Positions 9,204 through 18,370 of a stretch of 64,000 bases of DNA are shown here, one piece after another. How positions within the stretch are numbered: the stretch's first letter is position 1; every line of letters begins with the position of its first letter. The position numbers were made by a program, and so were the translations under genes. The stretch is from Protaetiibacter intestinalis (GTDB lineage: Bacteria; Actinomycetota; Actinomycetes; Actinomycetales; Microbacteriaceae): positions 1,922,001 to 1,986,000 of the forward strand of contig NZ_CP032630.1 of NCBI RefSeq assembly GCF_003627075.1. Reading direction: 5' to 3'. The notes under the pieces were generated by a model. That model ran no database searches. It saw only the letters and a list, made by a program, of their open reading frames with translations, and was not told the DNA's origin.

Positions 9204-10234
9204 CCGACCGGCTGCGCGTGGTGATCGCGACGCCCCTCACCCGGGAGCTCGTCGAGCTCATCACCCGCGACGAGCGGCTCGAGGTGGTGTGGGAGCCCGA
9301 GCTGCTGAACGATCCCGAGATCGACTGGATGGTGGGGCCGAGACAGCGCACCCCCGAGGACCAGGCCCGCTACGAGGCGCTCCTCGACAGCGCGGAGGTG
9401 CTCTTCGGGGTGCCCGACCAGTCGGGGCGCGCGCTCGCCCGGACGGTGGCTGCCAACCCGCGGTTGCGCTGGGTGCACACGATCCCGGCGGGCGGCGGCC
9501 AGCAGGTGCGGGCCGCGCGCCTCGACGACGCCGCGCTCGCCCGCATCCTGTTCACGACCTCTGCGGGGGTGCACGCCACCCCGCTCGCCGAGTTCGCGGT
9601 GTTCGGCGTGCTCGCGGGGGCGAAGCGCCTGCCGTGGCTGCAGGGCATGCAGCGCGAGCGGCGGTGGGGGCCGCGCGAGCCGCTGCGGCTGCTCGCCGAG
9701 ACGACGGTGCTCGTGGTGGGACTCGGCGCGATCGGGCGCCTCACCGCCGAGAAGCTGAGCGCGCTCGGCTGCCGGGTGGTCGGCGTGCACCGCCGCGAGG
9801 TGGAGGCGGCGGTCGAGGAGATCGTGCCCGTCGAGCGCTTCGCCGAGGCCGCCGCCACCGCCGACGCGATCGTGCTCGCGCTGCCCGGGACGGATGCCAC
9901 CCGCGGCATGCTCTCGGCCGAGGTGCTCGCGGCGGTGAAGCCCGGCATCACGGTCGTGAACGTCGGTCGCGGCACGACGGTCGACGAGCCGGCGCTCGTC
10001 GAGGCGCTCCGCGACGGGCGGGTCGGGCTCGCGGTGCTCGACGTGACCGCGGTCGAGCCGCTGCCCGAGGACAGCCCGCTGTGGGGGATGCCGAACGCCG
10101 TGCTCGCCCCGCACACCGCGGCCATCAGTCCGCACGAGCCGCGGCTCATCGCCGAGCTCTTCGCCGAGAACGCCCGCCGGTTCCTCGACGGCGAGACGCT
10201 CCTCAACGTCGTCGACACCCGCGAGTTCTACTAG
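9200..10234 (+). CDS. D-2-hydroxyacid dehydrogenase family protein
   Basis: A 344-residue NAD(P)-dependent oxidoreductase. The Rossmann motif GLGAIG is at 174-179, and the catalytic triad is intact: R257 (NVGRGTT), E286 (AVEPLPED) and H305 (APHTAAIS). Members of this family reduce 2-keto acids to D-2-hydroxy acids, or the reverse. Coupled to gluconokinase by an ATGA overlap, it may act as a ketogluconate or hydroxypyruvate/glyoxylate reductase, feeding gluconate or disposing of a keto-acid by-product; the substrate is a guess from context. Confidence 0.85.
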   Translation: MTDRLRVVIATPLTRELVELITRDERLEVVWEPELLNDPEIDWMVGPRQRTPEDQARYEALLDSAEVLFGVPDQSGRALARTVAANPRLRWVHTIPAGGGQQVRAARLDDAALARILFTTSAGVHATPLAEFAVFGVLAGAKRLPWLQGMQRERRWGPREPLRLLAETTVLVVGLGAIGRLTAEKLSALGCRVVGVHRREVEAAVEEIVPVERFAEAAATADAIVLALPGTDATRGMLSAEVLAAVKPGITVVNVGRGTTVDEPALVEALRDGRVGLAVLDVTAVEPLPEDSPLWGMPNAVLAPHTAAISPHEPRLIAELFAENARRFLDGETLLNVVDTREFY

Positions 10235-10244
10235 GCAGGCACCC

Positions 10245-11114
10245 GTGCCCCGACCGCTGCTCAGCCTCCTCGTCTCCCTCGCGGCGACCGCCGTCGGGCT
10301 GCCCCTGCTCTGGCTCGGCAGCGCCCTCGCGCTCGACGGGGTCGACCTCGACGACGAGTCCTCGACGGCGGGCCTCATCGGGCCCGCGCTGCTCGCGCTG
10401 CTCGGCGCCGTGCTGCTGGGCGCGGCCGGCTACGCGATCCGCTGGTCGGCGCTCGGTCCGATCGCGGTCGGCGGGCTGCTCGTGGCCGTCTCGGCGGTCG
10501 CGCTCGCCTGGGCGCCGTCGGGCGCATCCACCCCGCCGCTCTGGCAGCTGGTGTTCGCGCTCGATGCGCCCGCGCACGCGCTCTCGACCGGGCTCGCGAT
10601 GACGCTCGCGTGCGGGGTGACGCTGCTCGTCGGTGTCGCGCTGCTCGTCGGCGGGCTCGTCCGGCTGCGGCCGGGGGAGCCTCGGATGCCGTGGCGGCTG
10701 CTCGCGATCGGCGGCGGACTCGTCGCGACCGTCGCGACGGTGTGGGGGCTCGTCACGGGCGTCGGGGTCTACACCGGCTACGTCGTGCTGCGCGAGGCGT
10801 ACCCGCCGGCCGTGTGGCAGCTCGCGGCGCTCGCCGCGGCGCTCGGCGTCGCGCTCGTGCCGCTTCGCGCATCCGCCACCGGGGCCTGGATCGCGGGGGT
10901 GCTCGTCACGGGCCTCGGTCTGCTGCTCATCGCGCCGCTGCCGGAGATCCTCGCGGCGCTGCCCGGCGAGCTCGCCCTCAGCGTGCTGACCCTCGGACCC
11001 ACGGGATTCCTCGCCGCCGTCGGCCTCGCGCTGCTGGGTCTCGCGGCCGGGTCCGGCTCGTCCCGGAACTCGGGTAGGATGGTCGGCGAACTTCGGCGAG
11101 GGTCGTCGTCCTGA
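10245..11114 (+). CDS. Multi-pass membrane protein of unknown function
   Basis: A 289-residue protein made almost entirely of Leu/Ala/Val/Gly-rich hydrophobic segments (about seven or eight), with an Arg-rich C-terminal tail. I do not recognise a family or catalytic motif. It starts with GTG 10 bp after the dehydrogenase gene, so it is probably the last gene of the preceding operon, but nothing in the sequence ties it to sugar acids. Third-position GC bias and intact hydrophobic segments support it being a real gene. Confidence 0.7.
   Translation: MPRPLLSLLVSLAATAVGLPLLWLGSALALDGVDLDDESSTAGLIGPALLALLGAVLLGAAGYAIRWSALGPIAVGGLLVAVSAVALAWAPSGASTPPLWQLVFALDAPAHALSTGLAMTLACGVTLLVGVALLVGGLVRLRPGEPRMPWRLLAIGGGLVATVATVWGLVTGVGVYTGYVVLREAYPPAVWQLAALAAALGVALVPLRASATGAWIAGVLVTGLGLLLIAPLPEILAALPGELALSVLTLGPTGFLAAVGLALLGLAAGSGSSRNSGRMVGELRRGSSS
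11075..11080 (+). promoter_or_regulatory. Candidate -10 element for rplY
   Basis: TAGGAT lies near the end of the preceding membrane-protein gene and about 145 bp upstream of rplY. It is the only good -10 hexamer ahead of rplY that I can see. No clear -35 accompanies it. The implied leader of about 140 nt is unusually long for this genome. Confidence 0.35.
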
Positions 11115-11226
11115 CGGACGGTGACCGTGATCGACGCGGTGGGCAGGCCCCAGAGTCTTTCCTCACGCTGTTGCGCGTTCGAGTTGAAACCAATCCACAG
11201 ACCGGGCTGAGGCCCAAGGAGACACC

Positions 11227-11853
11227 ATGTCCGACGACAACAAGCTCGTCGCGGAGGTCCGCGACCAGTTCGGCAAGGGCGCTGCCCGCAAGATCCGCGC
11301 CGTGGGCAAGGTGCCCGCGGTCATCTACGGCCACGGCACCGAGCCCCAGCACATCACCCTCCCGGCCCACGAGGTCGGCCTCATCCTGCGCAAGGCGAAC
11401 GCCGTGCTCGACCTCGACATCGCGGGCAAGAACCAACTCGCGCTCGTCAAGGACGTGCAGAAGGACCCGGTGCGCCAGATCATCGAGCACATCGACCTCA
11501 TCGTCGTGAAGAAGGGCGAGAAGGTCACCGTCGACGTGCCGGTGCACGTCGAGGGCGAGTCGTTCGCGGGCACCATCGTCGCGCTCGACGCCACGACCCT
11601 CACGATCGAGGCCGAGGCGACCCACATCCCCGAGCGCCTCGTCGTGAACGTCGAGGGCGCCGAGGAGGGCACGCACGTGCTCGCCGGCGACGTGGAGCTG
11701 CCGAAGGGCGCGACCCTCGTGTCCGACCCGGAGACGCTCGTCGTGAACATCACCGCTCCCGCCAAGGTCGACCTCGGCGAGGAGACCGAGGCGGCCGAGG
11801 CCGCCGAGGAGGCGCCGGCCGAGGAGGCCGCCGCCGAGGCTGCCGCGGAGTAA
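11227..11853 (+). CDS. rplY: 50S ribosomal protein L25, general stress protein CTC family
   Basis: A 208-residue ribosomal protein that binds 5S rRNA. The N-terminal L25 domain (about 1-95; RDQFGKGAARKIR near the start) is followed by the beta domain of the long TL5/CTC form (about 100-185). An acidic Ala/Glu-rich tail, EAAEEAPAEEAAAEA, closes the protein as in many actinobacteria. AAGGAG precedes the ATG with a 5-nt gap. It is followed 12 bp later by pth, a pairing common in actinobacteria that links translation factors. Confidence 0.95.
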   Translation: MSDDNKLVAEVRDQFGKGAARKIRAVGKVPAVIYGHGTEPQHITLPAHEVGLILRKANAVLDLDIAGKNQLALVKDVQKDPVRQIIEHIDLIVVKKGEKVTVDVPVHVEGESFAGTIVALDATTLTIEAEATHIPERLVVNVEGAEEGTHVLAGDVELPKGATLVSDPETLVVNITAPAKVDLGEETEAAEAAEEAPAEEAAAEAAAE

Positions 11854-11865
11854 GTCGCCCACCCC

Positions 11866-12465
11866 GTGGCGGATGACGTCTGGCTCGTAGCCGGGCTCGG
11901 GAATCCCGGGCCCGGCTACGCCGCTCACCGCCACAATGTCGGCCAGTCGGCGCTCGACGTGCTGGCCGACCGCATCGGCGCGCGCTTCTCGCGCCACAAG
12001 TCGAACACCCTTCTCGCCGAGGGCCGCCTCGGGCCGGGGCTGCCGAAGCTCGTGCTCGTGAAGCCGCTGTCGTTCATGAACCTCTCGGGCGGCCCGGTCT
12101 CCTCCGCCGCCAAGTTCTTCGGCCTCGGCGCCGACCGCATCGTCGTGCTGCACGACGAGCTCGACATCCCCTTCGACACCGTCAAGCTCAAGGTGGGCGG
12201 CGGCCACGGCGGCCACAACGGCCTGCGCGACATCCAGTCGGCGCTCGGCACGCCCGACTTCGCGCGCGTGCGCATCGGCATCGGGCGCCCTCCCGGCCGG
12301 CAGGACGCCGCCGACTTCGTGCTCTCGCCGTTCTCGAAGGCCGAGCGCGAGGTGCTGCCGTCGCTGCTGTCGGATGCCGCGGACGCCGCCGAGGACCTCG
12401 TGCGCGACGGCCTCGTCGCCGCCCAGCAGCGCTGGCACAGCCCGCGCGACCCGCAGACCCCCTAG
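11866..12465 (+). CDS. pth: Peptidyl-tRNA hydrolase
   Basis: A 199-residue esterase that recycles peptidyl-tRNA released from stalled ribosomes. Conserved features are GLGNPGPGY near the N-terminus, the catalytic histidine H23 in HRHNVG, the PLSFMNLSG block, HDELD and GGHGGHNGLRD. Length is normal for the family. It starts with GTG and is probably cotranscribed with rplY. Its stop overlaps by four bases the stop of a gene on the other strand, so the two converge tail to tail. Confidence 0.95.
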   Translation: MADDVWLVAGLGNPGPGYAAHRHNVGQSALDVLADRIGARFSRHKSNTLLAEGRLGPGLPKLVLVKPLSFMNLSGGPVSSAAKFFGLGADRIVVLHDELDIPFDTVKLKVGGGHGGHNGLRDIQSALGTPDFARVRIGIGRPPGRQDAADFVLSPFSKAEREVLPSLLSDAADAAEDLVRDGLVAAQQRWHSPRDPQTP

Positions 12466-12959
12466 GAGACCACGGGCGCGAGCGCCTCGGCGAGCAGCTG
12501 CCGTGCCCGCTGGTAGCGGGTGCGCGCCGTGGAGGCGTTGAGCTCGAGCAGATCGGCCGCCTCGCCCACGCCGAAGCCGTCCCAGTGCACGAGCATCACG
12601 AGCTCGCGCAGCTCCTCGGGCAGCGCGGCCACGGCATCCCGCACCTCCTGACCCTCGGCGGGGTCGGGGTGGGTGGCGACGAAGCCGGCGACCTCGACGC
12701 CCAGCCGGTCGGCGAGCGCGCGCCGGCGGCGCACACCGCGGCGGTGGTTGGCGAGCACCCGGCGGGCCACCCCGTACAGCCACATGCGGGCGTTCTCGGG
12801 CTCGTCCGGCAGGTCCCGCCGGCGTCGCCAGGCGGTCAGCAGCGTCTCGCCGAGCAGGTCGGCGGCGTCCTCCCGCGGCGTCACGCGCCTGCTCAGGTAG
12901 CCGAGCAGGTCGGCCGCGTTCGCGTCGACGAGGGTGCGGATGCGGTCGTCGCGCACCAT
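12462..12959 (-). CDS. ECF-type RNA polymerase sigma factor (copy 1)
   Basis: A 165-residue extracytoplasmic-function sigma factor. Region 2 occupies roughly residues 12-75 (DLLGETLLTAWRRRR, then MWLYGVARRVLANHRR) and region 4 residues 105-160 (LPEELRELVMLVHWDGF, then a helix-turn-helix with ASTARTRYQRAR). It would direct transcription of an unknown small regulon. The gene follows a single-pass membrane protein with a one-base TGATG overlap, so the two are cotranslated. A close relative with the same partner arrangement lies at 19353-20500. Confidence 0.88.
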   Translation of the reverse strand: MVRDDRIRTLVDANAADLLGYLSRRVTPREDAADLLGETLLTAWRRRRDLPDEPENARMWLYGVARRVLANHRRGVRRRRALADRLGVEVAGFVATHPDPAEGQEVRDAVAALPEELRELVMLVHWDGFGVGEAADLLELNASTARTRYQRARQLLAEALAPVVS

Positions 12960-13405
12960 CAGCAGCTCGTGCCCTCGTCGCTCGCGAAGACCGTGACCCG
13001 CAGGTTGCCGGTCGCCTCGTCGACCTCGACGACCACCTGGTTCGAGGGGTCGTCGCCGCCCTCGACGACCTCGCCCTGCACGATCACGGCGAGCGTGCAG
13101 CCGCTGTCGCCGTCCACGACGGTCAGCGGCACGGTGTCGTCGGCGGCGCGCGTGACGTCGCTCGGCGCGTCGTCCGTCGCGCCGCCCTCCGCCATCGCGG
13201 CGCCCGCGCCGAAGCCGCCGAGCAGCAGGGCGCCCGCCCCGGCCCCGGCCAGCAGCCGCCGGCCGCGCACGCCCCGGGCGCGCGGCACGGTCCGCGCGAC
13301 CATCGCGTCGAGCTCCGCGGCGACGGCGCGGTCACGCGCCGGGTCCGCGGGGCGCGCCGCGGCGAGCATCGCATCCAGTTCGTCGTCGATCCGGGTGGGC
13401 GTCAT
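12959..13405 (-). CDS. Single-pass membrane protein, putative anti-sigma or sensor partner
   Basis: A 148-residue protein of unknown family. A soluble, acidic and helical N-terminus (IDDELDAMLAA) of about 40 residues is followed by an Arg-rich boundary, one Gly/Ala-rich membrane segment (about 55-75) and an extracytoplasmic domain of about 75 residues with two cysteines, the second being the last residue. Upstream placement and translational coupling to the sigma gene suggest that it binds or controls that sigma factor. The ATG at 13405 has GAGG nine bases upstream; a GTG five codons earlier is the alternative. I see no ZAS zinc motif. Confidence 0.65.
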   Translation of the reverse strand: MTPTRIDDELDAMLAAARPADPARDRAVAAELDAMVARTVPRARGVRGRRLLAGAGAGALLLGGFGAGAAMAEGGATDDAPSDVTRAADDTVPLTVVDGDSGCTLAVIVQGEVVEGGDDPSNQVVVEVDEATGNLRVTVFASDEGTSC

Positions 13406-13488
13406 GGTGTGCATCCTCACATCTCGCGGGGGAGAACCCCGATACCCGGTACGTGTCCGGATGCGAGCGATGCGTCTGCGAGCGGTCG

Positions 13489-14634
<1,146 letters not shown>

Positions 14635-14651
14635 GGCGGGATCCTTCGGGT

Positions 14652-16403
14652 TCATTCGAGGGTGGTCGAGGAGGACAGTCCGGCGGCCCCCCGGGGGACG
14701 GAGCTGTCGCGGACGAAGAGGTTGAGCAGGCCGATGACCGACATCACGATGACGATGAGGATCGTGCAGTACGCGAACGCGTTGCCGAACCGTCCCGCGT
14801 CCACCTCGGAGAGGATCTGCGAGGTCATGATCTTGGTCTGCGGGGTCGTGATGAAGATGATCGGCGACAGGGTCGTCATCGAGCGGGCGAACGCGTAGGT
14901 GAGCCCGGCGAGCAGCGCCGGACGGATGAGCGGCAGCGTCACCTTGCGGAACGTCGTCATCCCGGAGGCCCCGAGCGAGGCGGACGCCTCGTCGATGGCC
15001 ATGTCGATCTGCTGCAGGGACGCGACGCCCGCGCGCTGCCCGGAGGGGCTCGACCGGATGACGTACACCATGACGATCGCGACCGCGCCCCCGAACACGG
15101 CCCCGCCGCCCGCGAGCGCGGGCAGGAGGGCCACGTTGCCGAAGCCGAGCGGGGAGTTGAAGGTCAGCGCGTAGCCGATGCCGAGCACCGTGCCCGGCAC
15201 GGCGAGCCCCAGCATCCCGAGGAAGTCGAGGGCGCCCTGGCCGGAGCGCAGCTTGCGCACGATGAGCCAGGCGACGACGAGACCCAGCACGCCCGCGATG
15301 GGCGTGGCGATGAGGGCGAGGGTCGTCGTGGTGATCATGGCATCCGAGCCGATGCCGCTCAGCACGTAGCGGTAGTGGCTGAGGTCGAACGCGTTGTTGA
15401 TGCCGAGGATCTTGACGAAGCCGCCGAGCACCACGGTCGCGTAGATCGTGACGATGAGCAGCGCGATGAGGCCGACTCCCGTCAGCAGCAGGATGCGGGC
15501 CGGCAGGAAGGTGACGGTGTCGGGGCGGCCCGCGGGCTTGCCCGTCACCGAGACGACGTTCTTGCGCCCCGCCCAGTAGCGCTGCACGAGGAACACCGCG
15601 AGCGCCGGCAGCAGCAGCACGATCGAGTAGGCGGCGCCCGCCCCCACGTTGTACTCGCCGGTGATGGCGATGTAGGCGCGCGAGGAGAGCACCGTGAAGT
15701 CGCCGCCGATGACGAGCGGGTTCGCGAGGTCGGCGATCGCCTCCACGAACAGCAGCAGGAACGAGCTCGCGAAGCCCGGCACGAGCATCGGCAGCGTGAC
15801 GGTGCGGAAGATGCGCCACTTGGACGCGCCGATGCTCGCCGCCGCCTCGTCGAGCGAGGGGTCGAGGCTGCGCAGCAGCCCGAGCATGTTCATGTACGCG
15901 GCGGGGAAGAACGACAGCGAGAGCACGATCGTGAGCCCCGGCAGGCCGTACAGGGTGGGGCTGAGCCCGAGCAGCTCGTGGGAGACGATGCCGCTGCGCC
16001 CGAACAGGGTGATGACGGCGGTCGCCACGGCGAACGGCGGCGAGACGATCGGCAGCAGCGCCAGCAGGTGCAGCAGCTTCTTGCCGCGGAAGTCGAGACG
16101 CACCTGCACGTAGGCGAACAGGAAGCCGATCGCGGTGCCGATCACACCGACGAGCACCCCGAGCACGACCGTGTTCTGCACGATCTGCAGGTTGACGCCG
16201 GAGGTGAACATCGAGGCGAAGACCTTGAGGCCGTCGGCGGATGCGGCGGAGGAGAGGATGTTGATGAGGGGCAGCACGATGAGCAGGCCGAGCACCAGCA
16301 CGACCAGGGCCACCGCGATGCGGGTGGGGAGGTCGAGCGGGGTCTCGCGGCGGCGCAGCAGCGACCAGCCGGAGCGGCGCATCGTGGGGATGTCTGTAGT
16401 CAT
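14652..16403 (-). CDS. Fused two-domain ABC importer permease, FbpB type
   Basis: A 583-residue permease formed by two homologous halves, each with about six membrane segments and its own EAA coupling loop: DEAAASIGASKWRIF in the first half and DEASASLGASGMTTF in the second. This single-gene architecture is typical of Fe3+ (FbpB) and hexose-phosphate (AfuB) importers, in contrast to the two separate permeases of the other two importers in the window. The gene lies 58 bp downstream of the binding-protein gene, separated from it by a strong hairpin at 16416-16447. Confidence 0.9.
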   Translation of the reverse strand: MTTDIPTMRRSGWSLLRRRETPLDLPTRIAVALVVLVLGLLIVLPLINILSSAASADGLKVFASMFTSGVNLQIVQNTVVLGVLVGVIGTAIGFLFAYVQVRLDFRGKKLLHLLALLPIVSPPFAVATAVITLFGRSGIVSHELLGLSPTLYGLPGLTIVLSLSFFPAAYMNMLGLLRSLDPSLDEAAASIGASKWRIFRTVTLPMLVPGFASSFLLLFVEAIADLANPLVIGGDFTVLSSRAYIAITGEYNVGAGAAYSIVLLLPALAVFLVQRYWAGRKNVVSVTGKPAGRPDTVTFLPARILLLTGVGLIALLIVTIYATVVLGGFVKILGINNAFDLSHYRYVLSGIGSDAMITTTTLALIATPIAGVLGLVVAWLIVRKLRSGQGALDFLGMLGLAVPGTVLGIGYALTFNSPLGFGNVALLPALAGGGAVFGGAVAIVMVYVIRSSPSGQRAGVASLQQIDMAIDEASASLGASGMTTFRKVTLPLIRPALLAGLTYAFARSMTTLSPIIFITTPQTKIMTSQILSEVDAGRFGNAFAYCTILIVIVMSVIGLLNLFVRDSSVPRGAAGLSSSTTLE

Positions 16404-16415
16404 GACGGGCTTTCT

Positions 16416-16447
16416 CGGGGTGGGGTGCGTCGCCGCACCCCACCCCG
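16416..16447 (-). terminator. Strong intercistronic stem-loop between binding protein and permease
   Basis: A perfect 14-bp GC-rich stem (CGGGGTGGGGTGCG with its complement) closed by a 4-nt loop. It lies between the binding-protein stop (16462) and the permease start (16403). Without a U-tract, and inside an operon, it is best read as an attenuator or an mRNA 3'-end stabiliser that keeps binding protein in excess over permease, as described for other binding-protein operons. Confidence 0.65.
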
Positions 16448-16461
16448 GCTGATGCGGGCGG

Positions 16462-17517
16462 CTATTCCTTCGGCTGGGCGGCGATCTCGGCGTCGAAGCG
16501 GGCCGTGAGCTCCGGCTTCGCGGCCGCGGCGGCGACGAAGTCGTAGTCGACGAACTTCACCTCGTCGAGCGACACCATCCGCTCGTCGCGCACCGCATCC
16601 GGGTTCGTGAGCACCTGGTAGGAGCCCACGGTCGGCCCGATGCTCTGCGCCTCGGCGGTGAGCGCCCAGTCGATGTACGCCTGCGCGGCCGGCTTGTTCT
16701 TCGAACCCTTCACGAGCGCGACGCCGCCGATCTCGTAGCCGGTGCCCTCCTTCGGGAACGACACGACGAGGTCGGACAGGCCCTCCTCCTGGTACTTGAC
16801 GCAGTCGTGCGAGAAGACGATGCCGACGGCCACCTCTCCGCGGCCGGCGATCTGGCCGGGCGCGGTGCCGCTCTTGGAGTACTGCAGCACGTTGTTGTGC
16901 ATCTTCTTCATGAACTCGAGGCCCTCGTCCTCACCGCCGAGGCGGGTGACCTGGGTCCACAGGGTCGTGAACGCGGTGCCGGAGGTCGACGGGTGCGCCG
17001 TGGACACCTGGCCCTTCAGCCTCGGGTCGAGCAGGTCGTCCCAGCTGGTCGGCACGTCGACCCCGAGCTCGTCGAGCACGCGCTGGTTGGAGCAGAAGCC
17101 CAGCGCGCCGACGTAGACGCCCGTCCAGTAGTGGTCGGGGTCGCGGTACTTCTCGGGGATGGCGGCGGCGTTCGGCGACTCGTAGGCCTCGAGGAGGCCC
17201 GCGTCGCGGGCGGCGCCGAAGCCGTCGACGGGTCCGCCGTGCCAGACGTCGAACTCGGGGGCGTCGCGGGCGGCGTCGAGCCGGGCCACGGTCTCACCCG
17301 AGGACAGCCGCACGAAGTCGGCCTTCACGCCGGTCTCGGCGGTGAACGCGCTCGTCATGGCCTGGCACCAGTCCTCCATCGCGCCGCACGCGATGGTGAT
17401 GCTGCCGCCGAGCTCGTCGGGCTGTTCGCTGTCGTCGGCCGTCGGGGTGACCGCGCAACCCGTCAGGAGCAGGAGCGACATCGCCGTCGCCCCCACCAGT
17501 GCGGGGATTCGCTTCAT
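16462..17517 (-). CDS. ABC importer substrate-binding lipoprotein, Fe3+/hexose-phosphate (AfuA) type
   Basis: A 351-residue lipoprotein. The signal peptide ends in a lipobox LLTGC with the cysteine at residue 21. The fold signature is that of FbpA/AfuA-like binding proteins (CGAMEDWCQAM, VRLSSGETVARL, DVWHGGPVDGF, VPTSWDDLLDPRLKG). I do not see the paired tyrosines that ligate iron in classical FbpA, and the coupling to a two-component system recalls sugar-phosphate uptake systems. A phosphorylated sugar or other anionic solute is therefore at least as likely as iron. GAGGAA lies upstream of the ATG. Confidence 0.82.
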   Translation of the reverse strand: MKRIPALVGATAMSLLLLTGCAVTPTADDSEQPDELGGSITIACGAMEDWCQAMTSAFTAETGVKADFVRLSSGETVARLDAARDAPEFDVWHGGPVDGFGAARDAGLLEAYESPNAAAIPEKYRDPDHYWTGVYVGALGFCSNQRVLDELGVDVPTSWDDLLDPRLKGQVSTAHPSTSGTAFTTLWTQVTRLGGEDEGLEFMKKMHNNVLQYSKSGTAPGQIAGRGEVAVGIVFSHDCVKYQEEGLSDLVVSFPKEGTGYEIGGVALVKGSKNKPAAQAYIDWALTAEAQSIGPTVGSYQVLTNPDAVRDERMVSLDEVKFVDYDFVAAAAAKPELTARFDAEIAAQPKE

Positions 17518-17586
17518 GAGGGGGTTCCTCTTCTCTCGGTGTCGGGAAGGGTGCTTCTCGACACTCGTCGTCGAGAGGCGTTCTCC

Positions 17587-17650
17587 ACGCTAGAGAGGTG
17601 CGCGACCGGCGTCGGTAACGGTGGCCGACGTTCGGTGACAGTTCTGTGAC
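17587..17650 (-). promoter_or_regulatory. Promoter and candidate response-regulator site of the AfuA-type importer
   Basis: On the minus strand TAGCGT at 17587-17592 is a good -10 for the binding-protein operon, giving a leader of about 60 nt. Upstream of it, GTGAC occurs at 17635-17639 and again at 17646-17650 (plus-strand reading), an 11-bp period typical of direct-repeat sites bound by OmpR/PhoB-type regulators, with a related GTAAC at 17615-17619. The adjacent response regulator is the obvious candidate to bind here. Confidence 0.4.
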
Positions 17651-17656
17651 CGTCGG

Positions 17657-18370
17657 TCAGGGGGCGGGCAGCCGGGGCATCCGGTAGCCGCGCCCGCGCA
17701 CCGACTGGATGTAGTGCGGTGCCGCGGAGGAGTCGCCCAGTTTGCCGCGCAGCCGGTAGACGGCCGTCTTCACCATGTCGCGTCCGCCCAGCATGAGGTC
17801 GGTGCCCCACACCTCCTGCAGCAGCAGCCCCCAGCCGACCTCCTCGTCGAGCCGGGAGGCGAGCGCCATGAGCAGGTGGAACTCGCTCTGCGAGAGCGGC
17901 ACCCGGGTGCCCGCCCGCAGCACGGTGAGCGTGCGCGGGTCGATCACGAGGTCGCCGTTGACGATGCGGGATCCCGCGGGCGCCTCCCGGTAGCGGCGCG
18001 CGACCGACATCGCACGCAGGGCGAGCTCGCGCGGGTGGAAGGGCTTCACGACGTAGTCGTCGGCGCCCGCCTCGAGCCCGGCGACCCGGTCGGCCGCCTC
18101 GCCCTTCGCGGTGAGCAGGATGATCGGCACCTTCGAGACGGTGCGGATGCGGCGGCACAGGGCGATGCCGCTCGCCCGGGGCAGCATGACGTCGAGGATG
18201 ATCGCGTCGAAGCTCTCGCGTTCGAACGCCGTCCATGCCTGTTCGGCGTCGGATGCCTCGACCGTCGTGAAGCCCTGCGTCTCGAGGGCGAAGGTCACGA
18301 TGTCGCGCATCTGGCGCTCATCGTCGACGACGAGCGCCCGGGGTTGCGGCTGTTCCTGGTGCGTCGTCAT
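17657..18370 (-). CDS. OmpR/PhoB-family response regulator
   Basis: A 237-residue DNA-binding response regulator. The receiver domain covers residues 10-125 with acidic residues D16 and D17, phosphoacceptor D60 (IILDVMLP), the conserved Thr in LLTAKG and Lys in YVVKPF. The C-terminal winged-helix domain (about 140-230) ends in the typical RGRGYRM. Its start lies inside the histidine kinase gene (53-bp overlap), so kinase and regulator are cotranslated. The importer operon follows 139 bp downstream on the same strand, making it the likely target. Confidence 0.92.
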   Translation of the reverse strand: MTTHQEQPQPRALVVDDERQMRDIVTFALETQGFTTVEASDAEQAWTAFERESFDAIILDVMLPRASGIALCRRIRTVSKVPIILLTAKGEAADRVAGLEAGADDYVVKPFHPRELALRAMSVARRYREAPAGSRIVNGDLVIDPRTLTVLRAGTRVPLSQSEFHLLMALASRLDEEVGWGLLLQEVWGTDLMLGGRDMVKTAVYRLRGKLGDSSAAPHYIQSVRGRGYRMPRLPAP

